From Chloroflexota bacterium (GTDB lineage: Bacteria > Chloroflexota > Dehalococcoidia > Lucifugimonadales > JACPCL1), in NCBI GenBank assembly GCA_016210375.1, contig JACQUH010000114.1:1-6162 (forward strand): a stretch of DNA of 6,162 nucleotides. Direction: 5' to 3'. Below are positions 1-4,997 of this stretch, in pieces (position 1 is the stretch's first letter; each line of letters starts with the position of its first letter). Made by a program: the position numbers and the translations under genes. Below the pieces are notes generated by a model that was not told where the DNA came from, did no database searches, and saw nothing but the letters and a program-made list of their open reading frames with translations.

Positions 1-350
1 GGCCCTAGAGGGGAGATTAGAGGCGGAGACGCCTCCAATCTGTTTTGGCAGGGGTAGGTAGCTAGACTGGAAGCTATCTGTTGGTTGTCCACGTCGGCGT
101 CGCCGCCCAGGATGGCCAGGGCGGTGTTGACCTGGGTGAAGGTAGGCGTGTCCTCGGCCCAGGCGTCGCCCACGGTGTAGAAAGCGGCGGTGGGTGCCGC
201 GTTCTCCCGGTTGTAGGTGAGACCGTTCCCCGTGATCTCAATGAAAGGCAGGGCCTGGAGCACCGGGCTCTCCTTGACGATGGTCTCAATGACGCCCGCC
301 AGGAGCAGGTCGTTAGAGAGCTTGACGGCTTCTGCGAGGGTAAGGGGCAT
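1..350 (-). CDS. Phage major capsid protein-like, 5' part (runs off left edge, probably disrupted)
   Basis: The minus-strand frame opens with ATG at 350-348 and stays open for 116 codons to the window edge, so no stop is visible. The protein starts MPLTLAEAVKLSND and continues with SPVLQALPFIEI, NGLTYNRE, FYTVGDAWAEDTPTF and ILGGDADVDN. From memory of the family, this block order (N-terminal helix, then a GNGLTYNRE/GGDADVDN region) resembles HK97-fold phage major capsid proteins of the GP7-like group, which build the virion shell and are roughly 300 residues long. The start is secured by a perfect Shine-Dalgarno 7 nt upstream. After residue 89 (about position 83) the sequence (QQIASSLATYPCQN...) no longer looks like capsid and enters a palindromic repeat, so the gene is probably truncated or interrupted. 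The neighbouring toxin-antitoxin pair is divergent. Family assignment is fairly confident; disruption is inferred. Confidence 0.68.
   Translation of the reverse strand, partial: MPLTLAEAVKLSNDLLLAGVIETIVKESPVLQALPFIEITGNGLTYNRENAAPTAAFYTVGDAWAEDTPTFTQVNTALAILGGDADVDNQQIASSLATYPCQNRLEASPPLISPLG
14..41. repeat. Imperfect hairpin repeat inside or abutting the capsid-like frame
   Basis: Inverted arms AGATT/AATCT (14-18 and 37-41) and GAGGCG/CGCCTC (20-25 and 30-35) are separated by one A.C mismatch and enclose a GAGA tetraloop. It lies where the capsid-like reading stops resembling its family. It is probably part of an interspersed palindromic element; its identity is unknown. Confidence 0.5.
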
Positions 351-357
351 GGCAGTG

Positions 358-365
358 ACCTCCTT
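358..365 (-). promoter_or_regulatory. Perfect Shine-Dalgarno of the capsid-like gene
   Basis: Read on the minus strand the bases are AAGGAGGT, fully complementary to the 16S anti-SD core, with 7 nt to the ATG at 350. This fixes the start of the capsid-like frame and shows that it was once a well-translated gene. Confidence 0.8.
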
Positions 366-451
366 GGGTTGGATGTGATGACGCCATGCTAGAATATATG
401 TTCTTCTTTGGGGAAGGGGAGGATGGCAGAGCATACCCAGCAATCCATGAC

Positions 452-480
452 TTGACTGTATAGACGACTCTCTCTACAAT
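452..480 (+). promoter_or_regulatory. Sigma-70-type promoter of the toxin-antitoxin operon
   Basis: TTGACT (452-457) and TACAAT (475-480) each match the consensus at 5 of 6 positions and are separated by exactly 17 bp. Transcription would start near 487, giving a leader of about 15 nt before the antitoxin ATG at 502. A G-rich AGGGGGG (491-497) serves as a weak ribosome binding site, 4 nt from the start. Confidence 0.7.
457..478. promoter_or_regulatory. Candidate operator for antitoxin autoregulation
   Basis: TGTATAGA (457-464) and TCTCTACA (471-478) form an inverted repeat matching at 7 of 8 positions, with a 6-bp centre. The arms cover the spacer and most of the -10 box, where a ribbon-helix-helix antitoxin would block polymerase. 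A further ATCTACA follows at 484-490. Autorepression is general for this antitoxin class; this particular site is inferred. Confidence 0.4.
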
Positions 481-501
481 TCCATCTACAAGGGGGGACA
501 C

Positions 502-756
502 ATGGCCGAGACAACCACAGTCAGAGTTAGCCAAAAGACTCGTGATGTGCTACAGCAACTAGCCCGACAGTCAAACGAGCCTATGCAGTTGGTCCTTTCC
601 AAGGCAGTGGAGGCGTATAGGCGACGTTGGGTCCTGGAGCAGACAAACAGGGCCTATGCCGCGCTGAAAGTCAAGCCGGAACTATGGGCTGAGGAAACAA
701 AGGAGCGGCGCGCCTGGGAGCAAACGTTAGCCGATGGCCTTGAGGGTGACCAGTGA
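502..756 (+). CDS. Ribbon-helix-helix antitoxin of a MazF-type module
   Basis: This 84-residue protein is the predicted antitoxin for the overlapping downstream MazF-like toxin. Residues 4-42 fit a ribbon-helix-helix DNA-binding fold: a short strand (TTTVRVSQ), a helix (KTRDVLQQLARQS), a turn with Asn-Glu-Pro, and a second helix (MQLVLSKAVEAYRRR). The C-terminal part (about 43-84) is charged and helical, with a WAEETKERRAWEQTLADGL stretch typical of the toxin-wrapping tail of such antitoxins. It starts at ATG 502, 22 nt after the -10 box. Its stop codon lies within the toxin's first bases (GTGA overlap), so the two are translationally coupled with the antitoxin made first. It probably represses its own promoter as a dimer or as a complex with toxin. 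Classical MazE has an AbrB fold instead, so I leave the symbol blank. Confidence 0.85.
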   Translation: MAETTTVRVSQKTRDVLQQLARQSNEPMQLVLSKAVEAYRRRWVLEQTNRAYAALKVKPELWAEETKERRAWEQTLADGLEGDQ

Positions 757-1100
757 CCTCTCCCCTTCCCTCACGCGGGGATCTATGGCTGGTCAGCCTG
801 GACCCCACTCGCGGTCATGAACAAGCGGGGGTCCGTCCGGCCCTGGTCGTATCCGTTGACCTGTTCAGCCAGGGGCCAGCGGAGTTGGTGGTTGTCGTGC
901 CTCTGACCACGACGGCCAGAGGCATACCCCTGCACGTAGAGGTTGCTCCCCCTGAGGGTGGATTGAAACTGCGGAGCTACATCAAATGCGAGGACATCCG
1001 GTCTCTATCCCGCCACCGCCTCATGGAGCGTTGGGGCACGGTTTCACCCGATACCATAGCTGAAGTTGAAGAGCGGCTAAGGATACTTCTGGGTTTGTGA
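753..1100 (+). CDS. mazF: MazF/PemK-family endoribonuclease toxin
   Basis: This 115-residue protein matches the length and motif order of MazF/PemK (CcdB-fold) toxins, which cleave single-stranded mRNA at short specific sequences and arrest growth when the antitoxin is lost. Visible motifs are RGDLWLVSLDP at 8-18, the GVRPALVVS strand at 26-34 with the conserved Arg28, the VVPLTTT strand at 48-54 with the Thr equivalent to the active-site Thr of MazF, and a C-terminal SYIKCEDIRSLSRHRL segment (about 75-90), the family's dimer and active-site strand. All key residues appear intact, so it should be functional. GTG at 753 is chosen because GTGA overlaps the antitoxin stop and because the sequence from Arg8 fits the family N-terminus. 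RNA cleavage specificity cannot be read from the sequence. Confidence 0.9.
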   Translation: MTSPLPSRGDLWLVSLDPTRGHEQAGVRPALVVSVDLFSQGPAELVVVVPLTTTARGIPLHVEVAPPEGGLKLRSYIKCEDIRSLSRHRLMERWGTVSPDTIAEVEERLRILLGL

Positions 1101-1114
1101 CAGATCCACGGCGT

Positions 1115-1143
1115 GTAGGGGCCACCCGCCGGGTCGCCCCTAC
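1115..1143. repeat. Palindromic element 1 (GTAGGGGC/GCCCCTAC ends)
   Basis: GTAGGGGC (1115-1122) pairs perfectly with GCCCCTAC (1136-1143), and inside it ACCCG (1124-1128) pairs with CGGGT (1130-1134). It begins 15 bp after the toxin stop and could act as a transcription roadblock or 3' stabiliser, but no T-run follows it. Confidence 0.7.
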
Positions 1144-1178
1144 GATTTCAGGCCGGGGCGCCTCTTGCGGCAACCCCC

Positions 1179-1206
1179 GTAAGGGCACGACATGTCGTGC
1201 CCCTAC
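1179..1206. repeat. Palindromic element 2 (same ends, different core)
   Basis: This is a 28-bp palindrome with one mismatched pair: GTAAGGGCACGACA followed directly by TGTCGTGCCCCTAC. The outer bases match element 1, while the core (CACGACATGTCGTG) is unrelated. Confidence 0.7.
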
Positions 1207-1325
1207 ACGTACCCTTACCCCATCCGCTTCGCCCCCTGCAACCGCTGCCCGATGTACCCGCCACGCGCCCATCCAGGCCGCAACTTGGGGTACCCACCGT
1301 AATCGCCTTTTTCCGCCACGATGTA

Positions 1326-1355
1326 TTGACATCTCTCCCCCCCCCGCGCTAGAGT
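1326..1355 (+). promoter_or_regulatory. Promoter of the lipoprotein gene with a C9 tract in the spacer
   Basis: A perfect TTGACA (1326-1331) is followed after 18 bp by TAGAGT (1350-1355, 4 of 6 matches to TATAAT). Nine consecutive C residues (1337-1345) lie inside the spacer. With start near 1362, the leader to ATG 1409 is about 47 nt. Gain or loss of one C would give a 19- or 17-bp spacer. Confidence 0.55.
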
Positions 1356-1396
1356 TCCATCTTAAAGGCCCGTTAATGCTCTGGCCGAAATCATAC

Positions 1397-1403
1397 GGGA
1401 GGT
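1397..1403 (+). promoter_or_regulatory. Ribosome binding site that sets the lipoprotein start
   Basis: GGGAGGT lies 5 nt before ATG 1409. This favours that start over the in-frame ATG at 1376 (which would add 11 residues) and over the long upstream extension to the GTG at 1097. Confidence 0.75.
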
Positions 1404-1408
1404 GGAAA

Positions 1409-2284
1409 ATGGCCGTACGACATCTTGGTTCTGTCCTGTTGTTCATTGGCCTTTTGCTTCTCAGCACGGCATGTGCCTCCAAAGGCGACTTGGAGCAGAC
1501 CCAGACCCAACTGGCAACCCTTCAACAAAAGCTGGATGGACTGACCAAAGACCTGGAAGGGGCGCGGGCGGAGGCGAGCACGCTGAAGACCAACCTTGCA
1601 ACCGCCCAAACAGACGTGGGTACGCTGAAGAGCGGCCTCTCCACCGCCCAGGTGGATGTAGGCACGCTGAAGACCAATCTTGCAGCCGCCCAAGCAGACG
1701 TGGGTACGCTGAAGGGCGGCCTCACCACCGCTCAAACTGATGTGAACGGGCTGAAGAGCGGCCTCTCCACCGCCCAGGTGGACATAGGCACGCTGAAGAG
1801 TGGCCTAACCACCACCCAGGCCGACGCCACCAAGCTCAAGCAGGATGTCGGCGCCGCCTCTTCTGACCTGAGCAAGACCAAGCAGAGCCTCAGCGCTCTG
1901 GAGAACACCTTCTCCTTCGCCATGACCGACCTGGACAAGCTTAAGGCGGCCCAGAGCACCTGGGCACTCAAGACCGACCTGGACAAAGCCACCACTGCCC
2001 AGGCCAAGCTCAACAAGGCTGCTTGGCTGGCTCACGTAGCCAACGCATATGAGTCAATCGCATACTCAGCTACTGCCGCCCATATTTTGGAAAGCTTGGC
2101 TGCCATCAAGACCGCGACGGAAGCAACCGGCGACAGTGAACTCGTCACCGCATGGGGGAACTACCAGGTTGCTTTTGATACCTTTGTTGCTTCGCAAACA
2201 GAGTCAAGCGAGAAAGGATTGGCTGATGCGGAGCGAACCTTCGTCTTCCTTGTACGAAAGAAACAGGCTGAAGCCCTCAAGTAG
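1409..2284 (+). CDS. Predicted lipoprotein with tandem 14-residue coiled-coil repeats
   Basis: This 291-residue protein starts with a lipoprotein-type signal: MAVRH, a hydrophobic stretch (about 6-18), then LLSTAC with Cys22 as the candidate lipidated residue. The -3 position is Ser rather than the usual Leu, but this is acceptable. Residues 25-57 are a heptad-like helix. Residues 58-141 are six units of the pattern TLKxxLxTAQxDVG, each two heptads long, giving a continuous coiled coil that degenerates through about residue 175. The remaining 110 or so residues are predicted helical with no domain I recognise. It is probably an envelope-anchored rod or spacer comparable in build to Lpp-like or tail-fibre coiled coils; the partner is unknown. 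It has its own promoter and ribosome binding site and converges on the WHy-domain gene. A start at ATG 1376 would still give a usable signal peptide. Confidence 0.8.
   Translation: MAVRHLGSVLLFIGLLLLSTACASKGDLEQTQTQLATLQQKLDGLTKDLEGARAEASTLKTNLATAQTDVGTLKSGLSTAQVDVGTLKTNLAAAQADVGTLKGGLTTAQTDVNGLKSGLSTAQVDIGTLKSGLTTTQADATKLKQDVGAASSDLSKTKQSLSALENTFSFAMTDLDKLKAAQSTWALKTDLDKATTAQAKLNKAAWLAHVANAYESIAYSATAAHILESLAAIKTATEATGDSELVTAWGNYQVAFDTFVASQTESSEKGLADAERTFVFLVRKKQAEALK
1580..1831 (+). repeat. Six tandem 42-bp repeats within the lipoprotein gene
   Basis: Units start at 1580, 1622, 1664, 1706, 1748 and 1790, each opening (A/G)CGCTGAAG or close to it. Units 1 and 3 differ at only 3 of 42 bases and units 2 and 5 at 4, whereas adjacent units differ more. 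A degenerate seventh unit may follow at 1832. The arrangement preserves the reading frame and the heptad phase. Confidence 0.9.
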
Positions 2285-2442
2285 CTAACTCGCCGCCCAG
2301 CACCGCACCGTGAAGGGTGTGGCATTGGTGTGCCCGCCCAATCCCAAGGGACAGGGCAGACACGTGGGTGTGCCCCTGCAGAGACGGGAACCCAGGCGAC
2401 GCATGCATCGCCCCTACGGCCGTGGCCCAGCCGTCGGTTGTG
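2285..2442. other. Convergent intergenic region with degenerate palindromes
   Basis: This is the space between the convergent lipoprotein and WHy-protein genes. It contains a degenerate 22-bp palindrome at 2354-2375 (GGGCA...TGCCC) and another at 2395-2412, described separately. No clear terminator with a T-run is visible for either gene; these hairpins may serve that role. Confidence 0.5.
2395..2421. repeat. Palindromic element 3, one-sided (eroded copy)
   Basis: GGCGA (2395-2399) and TCGCC (2408-2412) flank a GCATGC core, 16 of 18 positions being self-complementary. The right side continues into CCTACGGCC. On the minus strand, 2408-2420 reads GCCGTAGGGGCGA, identical to 5955-5967 in the hairpin after the second SDR gene, so this is a half-eroded member of the same family. 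Confidence 0.55.
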
Positions 2443-3378
2443 CTACTTGCCCAGAAGGTTCGTCCGCATCTGGTCCTGGTAAGCCAGCAGCGGGAGGGAG
2501 GTGCTCTGGACGCCACCCTCCGGCGGCGTAAACTCCGCCACCGCGCCGGCGGTGATGGCCACCTGGGTGACCTCGCCCGCCTGGATGTGGGTGGGCCACC
2601 ATTCCTGGAGGCGGCTGTTCTGGAACACGGCTCTCACCTGCACGGTGGTGTCCTCGCCGGGCACCAGCCAGTGCGTCCCGTCCTCCGTGCCTTGCAACAC
2701 GGCGATGCTGTTCATGGTGCCGCCGATGTCCACGCGGCGGAGGGCGATAGGGTATGGGTTGTTATTGCGCAGCACGAAGGTGGCCTCTACGTCGGTGAGC
2801 CTGGGAGTTACCGCGCCCCACTGGAACTGACGGGACTTGATGATGACGCCCCTGGGGCCGATGGAAAGGGACTGGGGTTCCTTGCTGCTGGCCGCCGTCA
2901 GGAGGTCCGTCTCCACGGCCCTGGTAAGCGTGGGCGACCATATCCGAATGGCGCGTCCGAAGACGCGCAGGACCCCCCGTGCCTTGATGTGTAGCTCCGA
3001 CCTCTCCCCATTGGCGACGTGGGTCGTCCACCACGCGGGGATCCGGGCGTTGTCCAGGGTGGTCACCACCCGAAAGGTGGACACCCCCTTGGGTACCCTG
3101 ACGTTTTGCAGGGTCCCCTGGCCCAGCGCCACATCGTTCAGGCTCACCTCGGCTTGTATACTGGCGTTGCTGAGGCCAAGGCCGAAAGAGTTGGGATTGT
3201 CCACAACGACGGTGGTAATCACCTGGGTCTCCTCCGTCGTCGCCTTACCCCAGGCGCTCTCCATGCTGACCAGCTTGGGGGTCTTGACTATGCCCAGGGC
3301 CACGGCGGCCACCGCGGCAAACACGAGGATAAGGGCGGCGGCTAGGAAAGCCACCAGGAGCTTGAGGATGAGGCCCAT
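2443..3378 (-). CDS. Membrane-anchored protein with two LEA14/WHy-type domains
   Basis: This 311-residue protein has an N-terminal hydrophobic helix (about 4-30, with no lipobox or clear cleavage site), so it is probably a signal anchor with the rest outside the membrane. Two similar domains follow. Domain 1 (about 35-140) has VVVDNPNSFGLGL at 57-69 and WWTTHVANGERSELHI at 116-131. Domain 2 (about 180-285) has FVLRNNNPYPIAL at 201-213 and WWPTHIQAGEVTQVAI at 260-275. The NPN/NPY strand followed by a distal WWxxHxxxGE segment is the pattern of LEA14/WHy (water stress and hypersensitive response) domains, small beta-sandwich folds linked to desiccation tolerance. The two look like an internal duplication. 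An AGGAG (3388-3392) lies 9 nt before the ATG. The true cellular role in bacteria is unclear; a stress-protective or envelope-scaffold role is inferred. Confidence 0.8.
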   Translation of the reverse strand: MGLILKLLVAFLAAALILVFAAVAAVALGIVKTPKLVSMESAWGKATTEETQVITTVVVDNPNSFGLGLSNASIQAEVSLNDVALGQGTLQNVRVPKGVSTFRVVTTLDNARIPAWWTTHVANGERSELHIKARGVLRVFGRAIRIWSPTLTRAVETDLLTAASSKEPQSLSIGPRGVIIKSRQFQWGAVTPRLTDVEATFVLRNNNPYPIALRRVDIGGTMNSIAVLQGTEDGTHWLVPGEDTTVQVRAVFQNSRLQEWWPTHIQAGEVTQVAITAGAVAEFTPPEGGVQSTSLPLLAYQDQMRTNLLGK

Positions 3379-3545
3379 AGGATGCTGCTCCTGCTAGAGA
3401 TTTTGCTGCCTTTTGCGCCAGGCGCAGCCCTCATTATGGCATATTTTACTGCGTTGGGTAGCAGGGCGAGGTCACCTGGCAGGGCCTTTCGGTTCTGTGC
3501 CAGATGGCCGCGCCCAAAAGTGTGCGGCGTCAAACCTGCAATCGG
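3379..3545. other. Upstream region of the WHy gene with a 13-bp palindrome
   Basis: TGCGCC-A-GGCGCA (3414-3426) is a perfect palindrome with a one-base centre, 35 nt upstream of the WHy-protein ATG. An AT-rich patch beyond it reads CATAAT on the minus strand (3438-3433), a possible -10 box, but no convincing -35 is seen. The palindrome would lie just downstream of such a start site and could be an operator or a leader hairpin. From 3440 to 3545 I see nothing else. Confidence 0.3.
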
Positions 3546-3573
3546 ATGCCACAGCCTTATAGTCATTGACTAA
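3546..3573 (+). repeat. Short direct repeat r, left copy
   Basis: This segment reads ATGCC...CCTTATAGTCATTGACTAA and aligns without gaps to 6056-6083, with 23 of 28 bases identical and in the same orientation. It lies outside the SDR pair on the left. Confidence 0.5.
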
Positions 3574-3653
3574 TTACAATGAAATGAGACCCAACCTCTC
3601 CCCCTGTAATCCCCCTCTCCTGGGTGGACTGGGGGACAATATTCTGAAGAGAG

Positions 3654-3682
3654 GTTGTTTTGCGGCTGAGCCGCATAACAAC
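3654..3682. repeat. Hairpin within the left repeat block
   Basis: GTTGTT (3654-3659) pairs with AACAAC (3677-3682), and TGCGGC (3661-3666) pairs with GCCGCA (3670-3675) around a TGA loop. A single T.T mismatch separates the two stems. It belongs to a C/T-rich intergenic repeat spanning about 3574-3760 with no coding character. Confidence 0.6.
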
Positions 3683-3685
3683 GTC

Positions 3686-3759
3686 TCAAACCAATCTTCT
3701 CCCCCTTCCCGTGTGGGAAGGGGGAGCCAGAGGGGGTTAGGTCGGAACCCAAATGGCAG
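3686..3759 (+). repeat. Flanking repeat R, left copy (inverted relative to 6089-6162)
   Basis: These 74 bp match the reverse complement of 6089-6162 with 5 mismatches and no gaps. Within it, CTCCCCCTTCCC (3699-3710) and GGGAAGGGGGAG (3715-3726) make a perfect 12-bp stem with a GTGT loop. The two copies bracket the SDR gene pair. Confidence 0.85.
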
Positions 3760-3792
3760 ATTCTTTTCTCAACACCCTTTGGGCCGTGGTGA

Positions 3793-3898
3793 CAGGGTTT
3801 CTCCCACGAGGGCTCGGAGAACCGAAAGACCCTGGGCCACCTCGCCGGGGGTGCTGCCTGCTAAGACGCTGGCCGGCAGGCTAGCCCCCGCAGGGTCT
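3793..3898 (+). other. Strongly foldable segment upstream of the SDR genes, with two competing pairings
   Basis: AGACCCTG (3827-3834) pairs perfectly with CAGGGTCT (3891-3898). Nested inside are CGGGGG (3846-3851) with CCCCCG (3885-3890) and GCCTGC (3856-3861) with GCAGGC (3876-3881). The same ACCCTG can instead pair with CAGGGT at 3793-3798, next to a TTCTCC/GGAGAA stem (3799-3804 and 3816-3821). Mutually exclusive stems around one shared strand are what attenuators and riboswitches look like, but I recognise no known aptamer. A TATAAT box lies just downstream, so this could equally be non-transcribed DNA structure or repeat. Confidence 0.35.
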
Positions 3899-3904
3899 GT
3901 TGTG

Positions 3905-3910
3905 TATAAT
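3905..3910 (+). promoter_or_regulatory. Perfect -10 hexamer upstream of the SDR pair
   Basis: TATAAT lies 58 bp before the first SDR start. The -35 position at 17-18 bp spacing (TAGCCC or CTAGCC) is poor, so the promoter would be weak, activator-dependent, or not real. If used, transcripts start near 3917 with a leader of about 50 nt. Confidence 0.4.
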
Positions 3911-3956
3911 CGGGCCGCGGGCTGGGCGCATGGGCTGCGAACCTTTTCTACCGCGA

Positions 3957-3963
3957 GGGGAGG
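3957..3963 (+). promoter_or_regulatory. Ribosome binding site that sets the SDR-1 start
   Basis: GGGGAGG ends 5 nt before ATG 3969. It selects this start over the in-frame ATG at 3900, and the MGNR N-terminus then aligns exactly with the second SDR. Confidence 0.8.
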
Positions 3964-3968
3964 CAAAC

Positions 3969-4922
3969 ATGGGGAACCGCTTTGAAGGTAAGGTGGCCGT
4001 AGTCTCCGGCGGAGGCCGGGGCATTGGTCGCGCCGTGGCCTTGCTCCTGGCGGAGGAGAGGGCGTCGGTGGTGGTGAACGACCTGGGGTGCGATGTAGAC
4101 GGTACGGGGTCTTCCCCTGTCCCGGCGGACCAAGTCGTCGCGGAAATCAGGGCCAGGGGTGGGGCCGCCGTGGCTAGCTACCAGGACGTGTCCGCCATGG
4201 CCGGCGGCGAGGCCTTGGTCCAGAAGGCGGTGGATACGTACCACCGGCTGGACGTGCTGGTAAACAGCGTGGGCATTCGCCGCGACCGCCTTATCTGGGA
4301 GATGACGCCGGAGGATTTTGACGCCGTGATCCGAGGCTCCCTGAAGGCGGTGTTCACGCCCACCAAGTTCGCCTGCATCCTCTTCCGCCAGCAGCGCAGC
4401 GGGCGTATTGTCAACATCACTTCCGACGCGGGCATGGGGGCCATCGGTATGTCCAACTTCGCCGCGGCCTCCGAGGGCATCGTGGGCATGACCCGGACCA
4501 TCGCCCGGGACATGGGCCGCTACGGCATCACCTGCAATGCCGTCTCTCCCGTCGCGGCCACCCGCCTGTCCTCGGGGATGGTGGACATGTACCGCCAGGG
4601 AGGACCCTGGGCCGACAACCCGGACCGGCGCGCCGGCCTCGGCGTGCCTTCTCCCAGGGACCCGAGAGAGTACTGGCAGGGGGCAGGGACGCCGGACGAC
4701 CCGGAGAACGTGGCGCCCCTGGTGGCGTACCTCTGCTCCGACGCCTCGCCCAACGCCAACGGCTACGTCTTCGGCGTCCGGGGAGGCGACGTCTACCTTT
4801 ACACGAACCCGGAGGTGGAGCGGGCCATCTACGACCGGGGCCTCTTCAGCATGGAAGCCCTGGACGACCTCGTGCCCCGCATCATCTCCTACGACATGTG
4901 GCGTCACAGGGGCTGGCGCTGA
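3969..4922 (+). CDS. SDR-family protein 1, predicted pseudoenzyme (Tyr and Lys lost)
   Basis: This 317-residue short-chain dehydrogenase/reductase homologue resembles the (3R)-hydroxyacyl-CoA dehydrogenase branch (MFE-2/HSD17B4-like). The Rossmann motif SGGGRGIG is at 13-20, VVVNDLG with the Asp after strand 2 is at 34-40, and GIRRDR at 102-107 replaces the usual AGILRDR. The catalytic region reads ITSDAG then NFAAASEG: Ser152 is kept, but Tyr is Phe164 and Lys is Ser168, and the Asn/His of the tetrad is Ser124. The NNAG motif is NSVG (99-102). Standard SDR catalysis is therefore not expected, although NAD(P) binding may remain. It shares about 46% identity with the downstream SDR over residues 1-210 (hand count) and carries an extra segment of about 11 residues after SPRDP (228-232), near the substrate loop. 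It is first gene of a probable two-gene operon. It could be a regulatory or structural subunit, or a changed-function enzyme. Confidence 0.9.
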   Translation: MGNRFEGKVAVVSGGGRGIGRAVALLLAEERASVVVNDLGCDVDGTGSSPVPADQVVAEIRARGGAAVASYQDVSAMAGGEALVQKAVDTYHRLDVLVNSVGIRRDRLIWEMTPEDFDAVIRGSLKAVFTPTKFACILFRQQRSGRIVNITSDAGMGAIGMSNFAAASEGIVGMTRTIARDMGRYGITCNAVSPVAATRLSSGMVDMYRQGGPWADNPDRRAGLGVPSPRDPREYWQGAGTPDDPENVAPLVAYLCSDASPNANGYVFGVRGGDVYLYTNPEVERAIYDRGLFSMEALDDLVPRIISYDMWRHRGWR

Positions 4923-4983
4923 TACGGCGATGACGCCCCGCTCCCCCAGAGGGAGCAGCGGCAGGCAGAAACCAGAGCAACAA

Positions 4984-4990
4984 GAAGGGG
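4984..4990 (+). promoter_or_regulatory. Ribosome binding site for the GTG start of SDR-2
   Basis: GAAGGGG lies 7 nt before GTG 4998. With the matching MGNR(F/L)xG(K/R)VA N-terminus of the first SDR, it supports the GTG start. Confidence 0.65.
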
Positions 4991-4997
4991 TGCCAAC

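Larger units (their letters stand above)
1101..1325. other. Intergenic region made mostly of palindromic repeats
   Basis: Between the toxin stop and the next promoter the DNA holds two GTAGGGGC/GCCCCTAC-type palindromes (1115-1143 and 1179-1206) joined by a GC-rich linker. A plain pyrimidine- and C-rich stretch follows to about 1320. The frame is open from a GTG at 1097 through to the lipoprotein, but this part looks like translated repeat (R- and T-rich, no domain) and I do not count it as coding. Confidence 0.6.

Noticed and set aside
1115..1206. CRISPR array, suggested by repeated palindromes
   Set aside because: The palindromes differ in their cores, are not evenly spaced with unique spacers, and only two lie close together.
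1097..1408. N-terminal extension of the lipoprotein frame back to the GTG overlapping the toxin stop
   Set aside because: The extension is translated palindromic repeat, lies upstream of the TTGACA promoter, and would bury the lipoprotein signal. GGGAGGT before ATG 1409 marks a better start.
2317..2994. A 225-codon plus-strand open frame opposite the WHy gene
   Set aside because: It is antisense to a gene with clear domain motifs, starts in repeat sequence and shows no recognisable motif.
3382..3573. A 63-codon plus-strand frame with a hydrophobic start (MLLLLEILLPFAPG...)
   Set aside because: It has no ribosome binding site, starts inside the leader of the divergent WHy gene and ends in repeat sequence. 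The hydrophobic start alone is not enough.
3793..3898. Match to a known riboswitch, T-box, SRP RNA or RNase P RNA
   Set aside because: I compared it from memory with the consensus cores of TPP, FMN, SAM, cobalamin, c-di-GMP, guanidine and ZTP switches, the T-box, and SRP RNA. None of their invariant motifs is present.
3566..3985. A 139-codon plus-strand frame across the repeat block
   Set aside because: It consists of repeat R, hairpins and the foldable segment, and runs into the SDR-1 start in another frame with no ribosome binding site.
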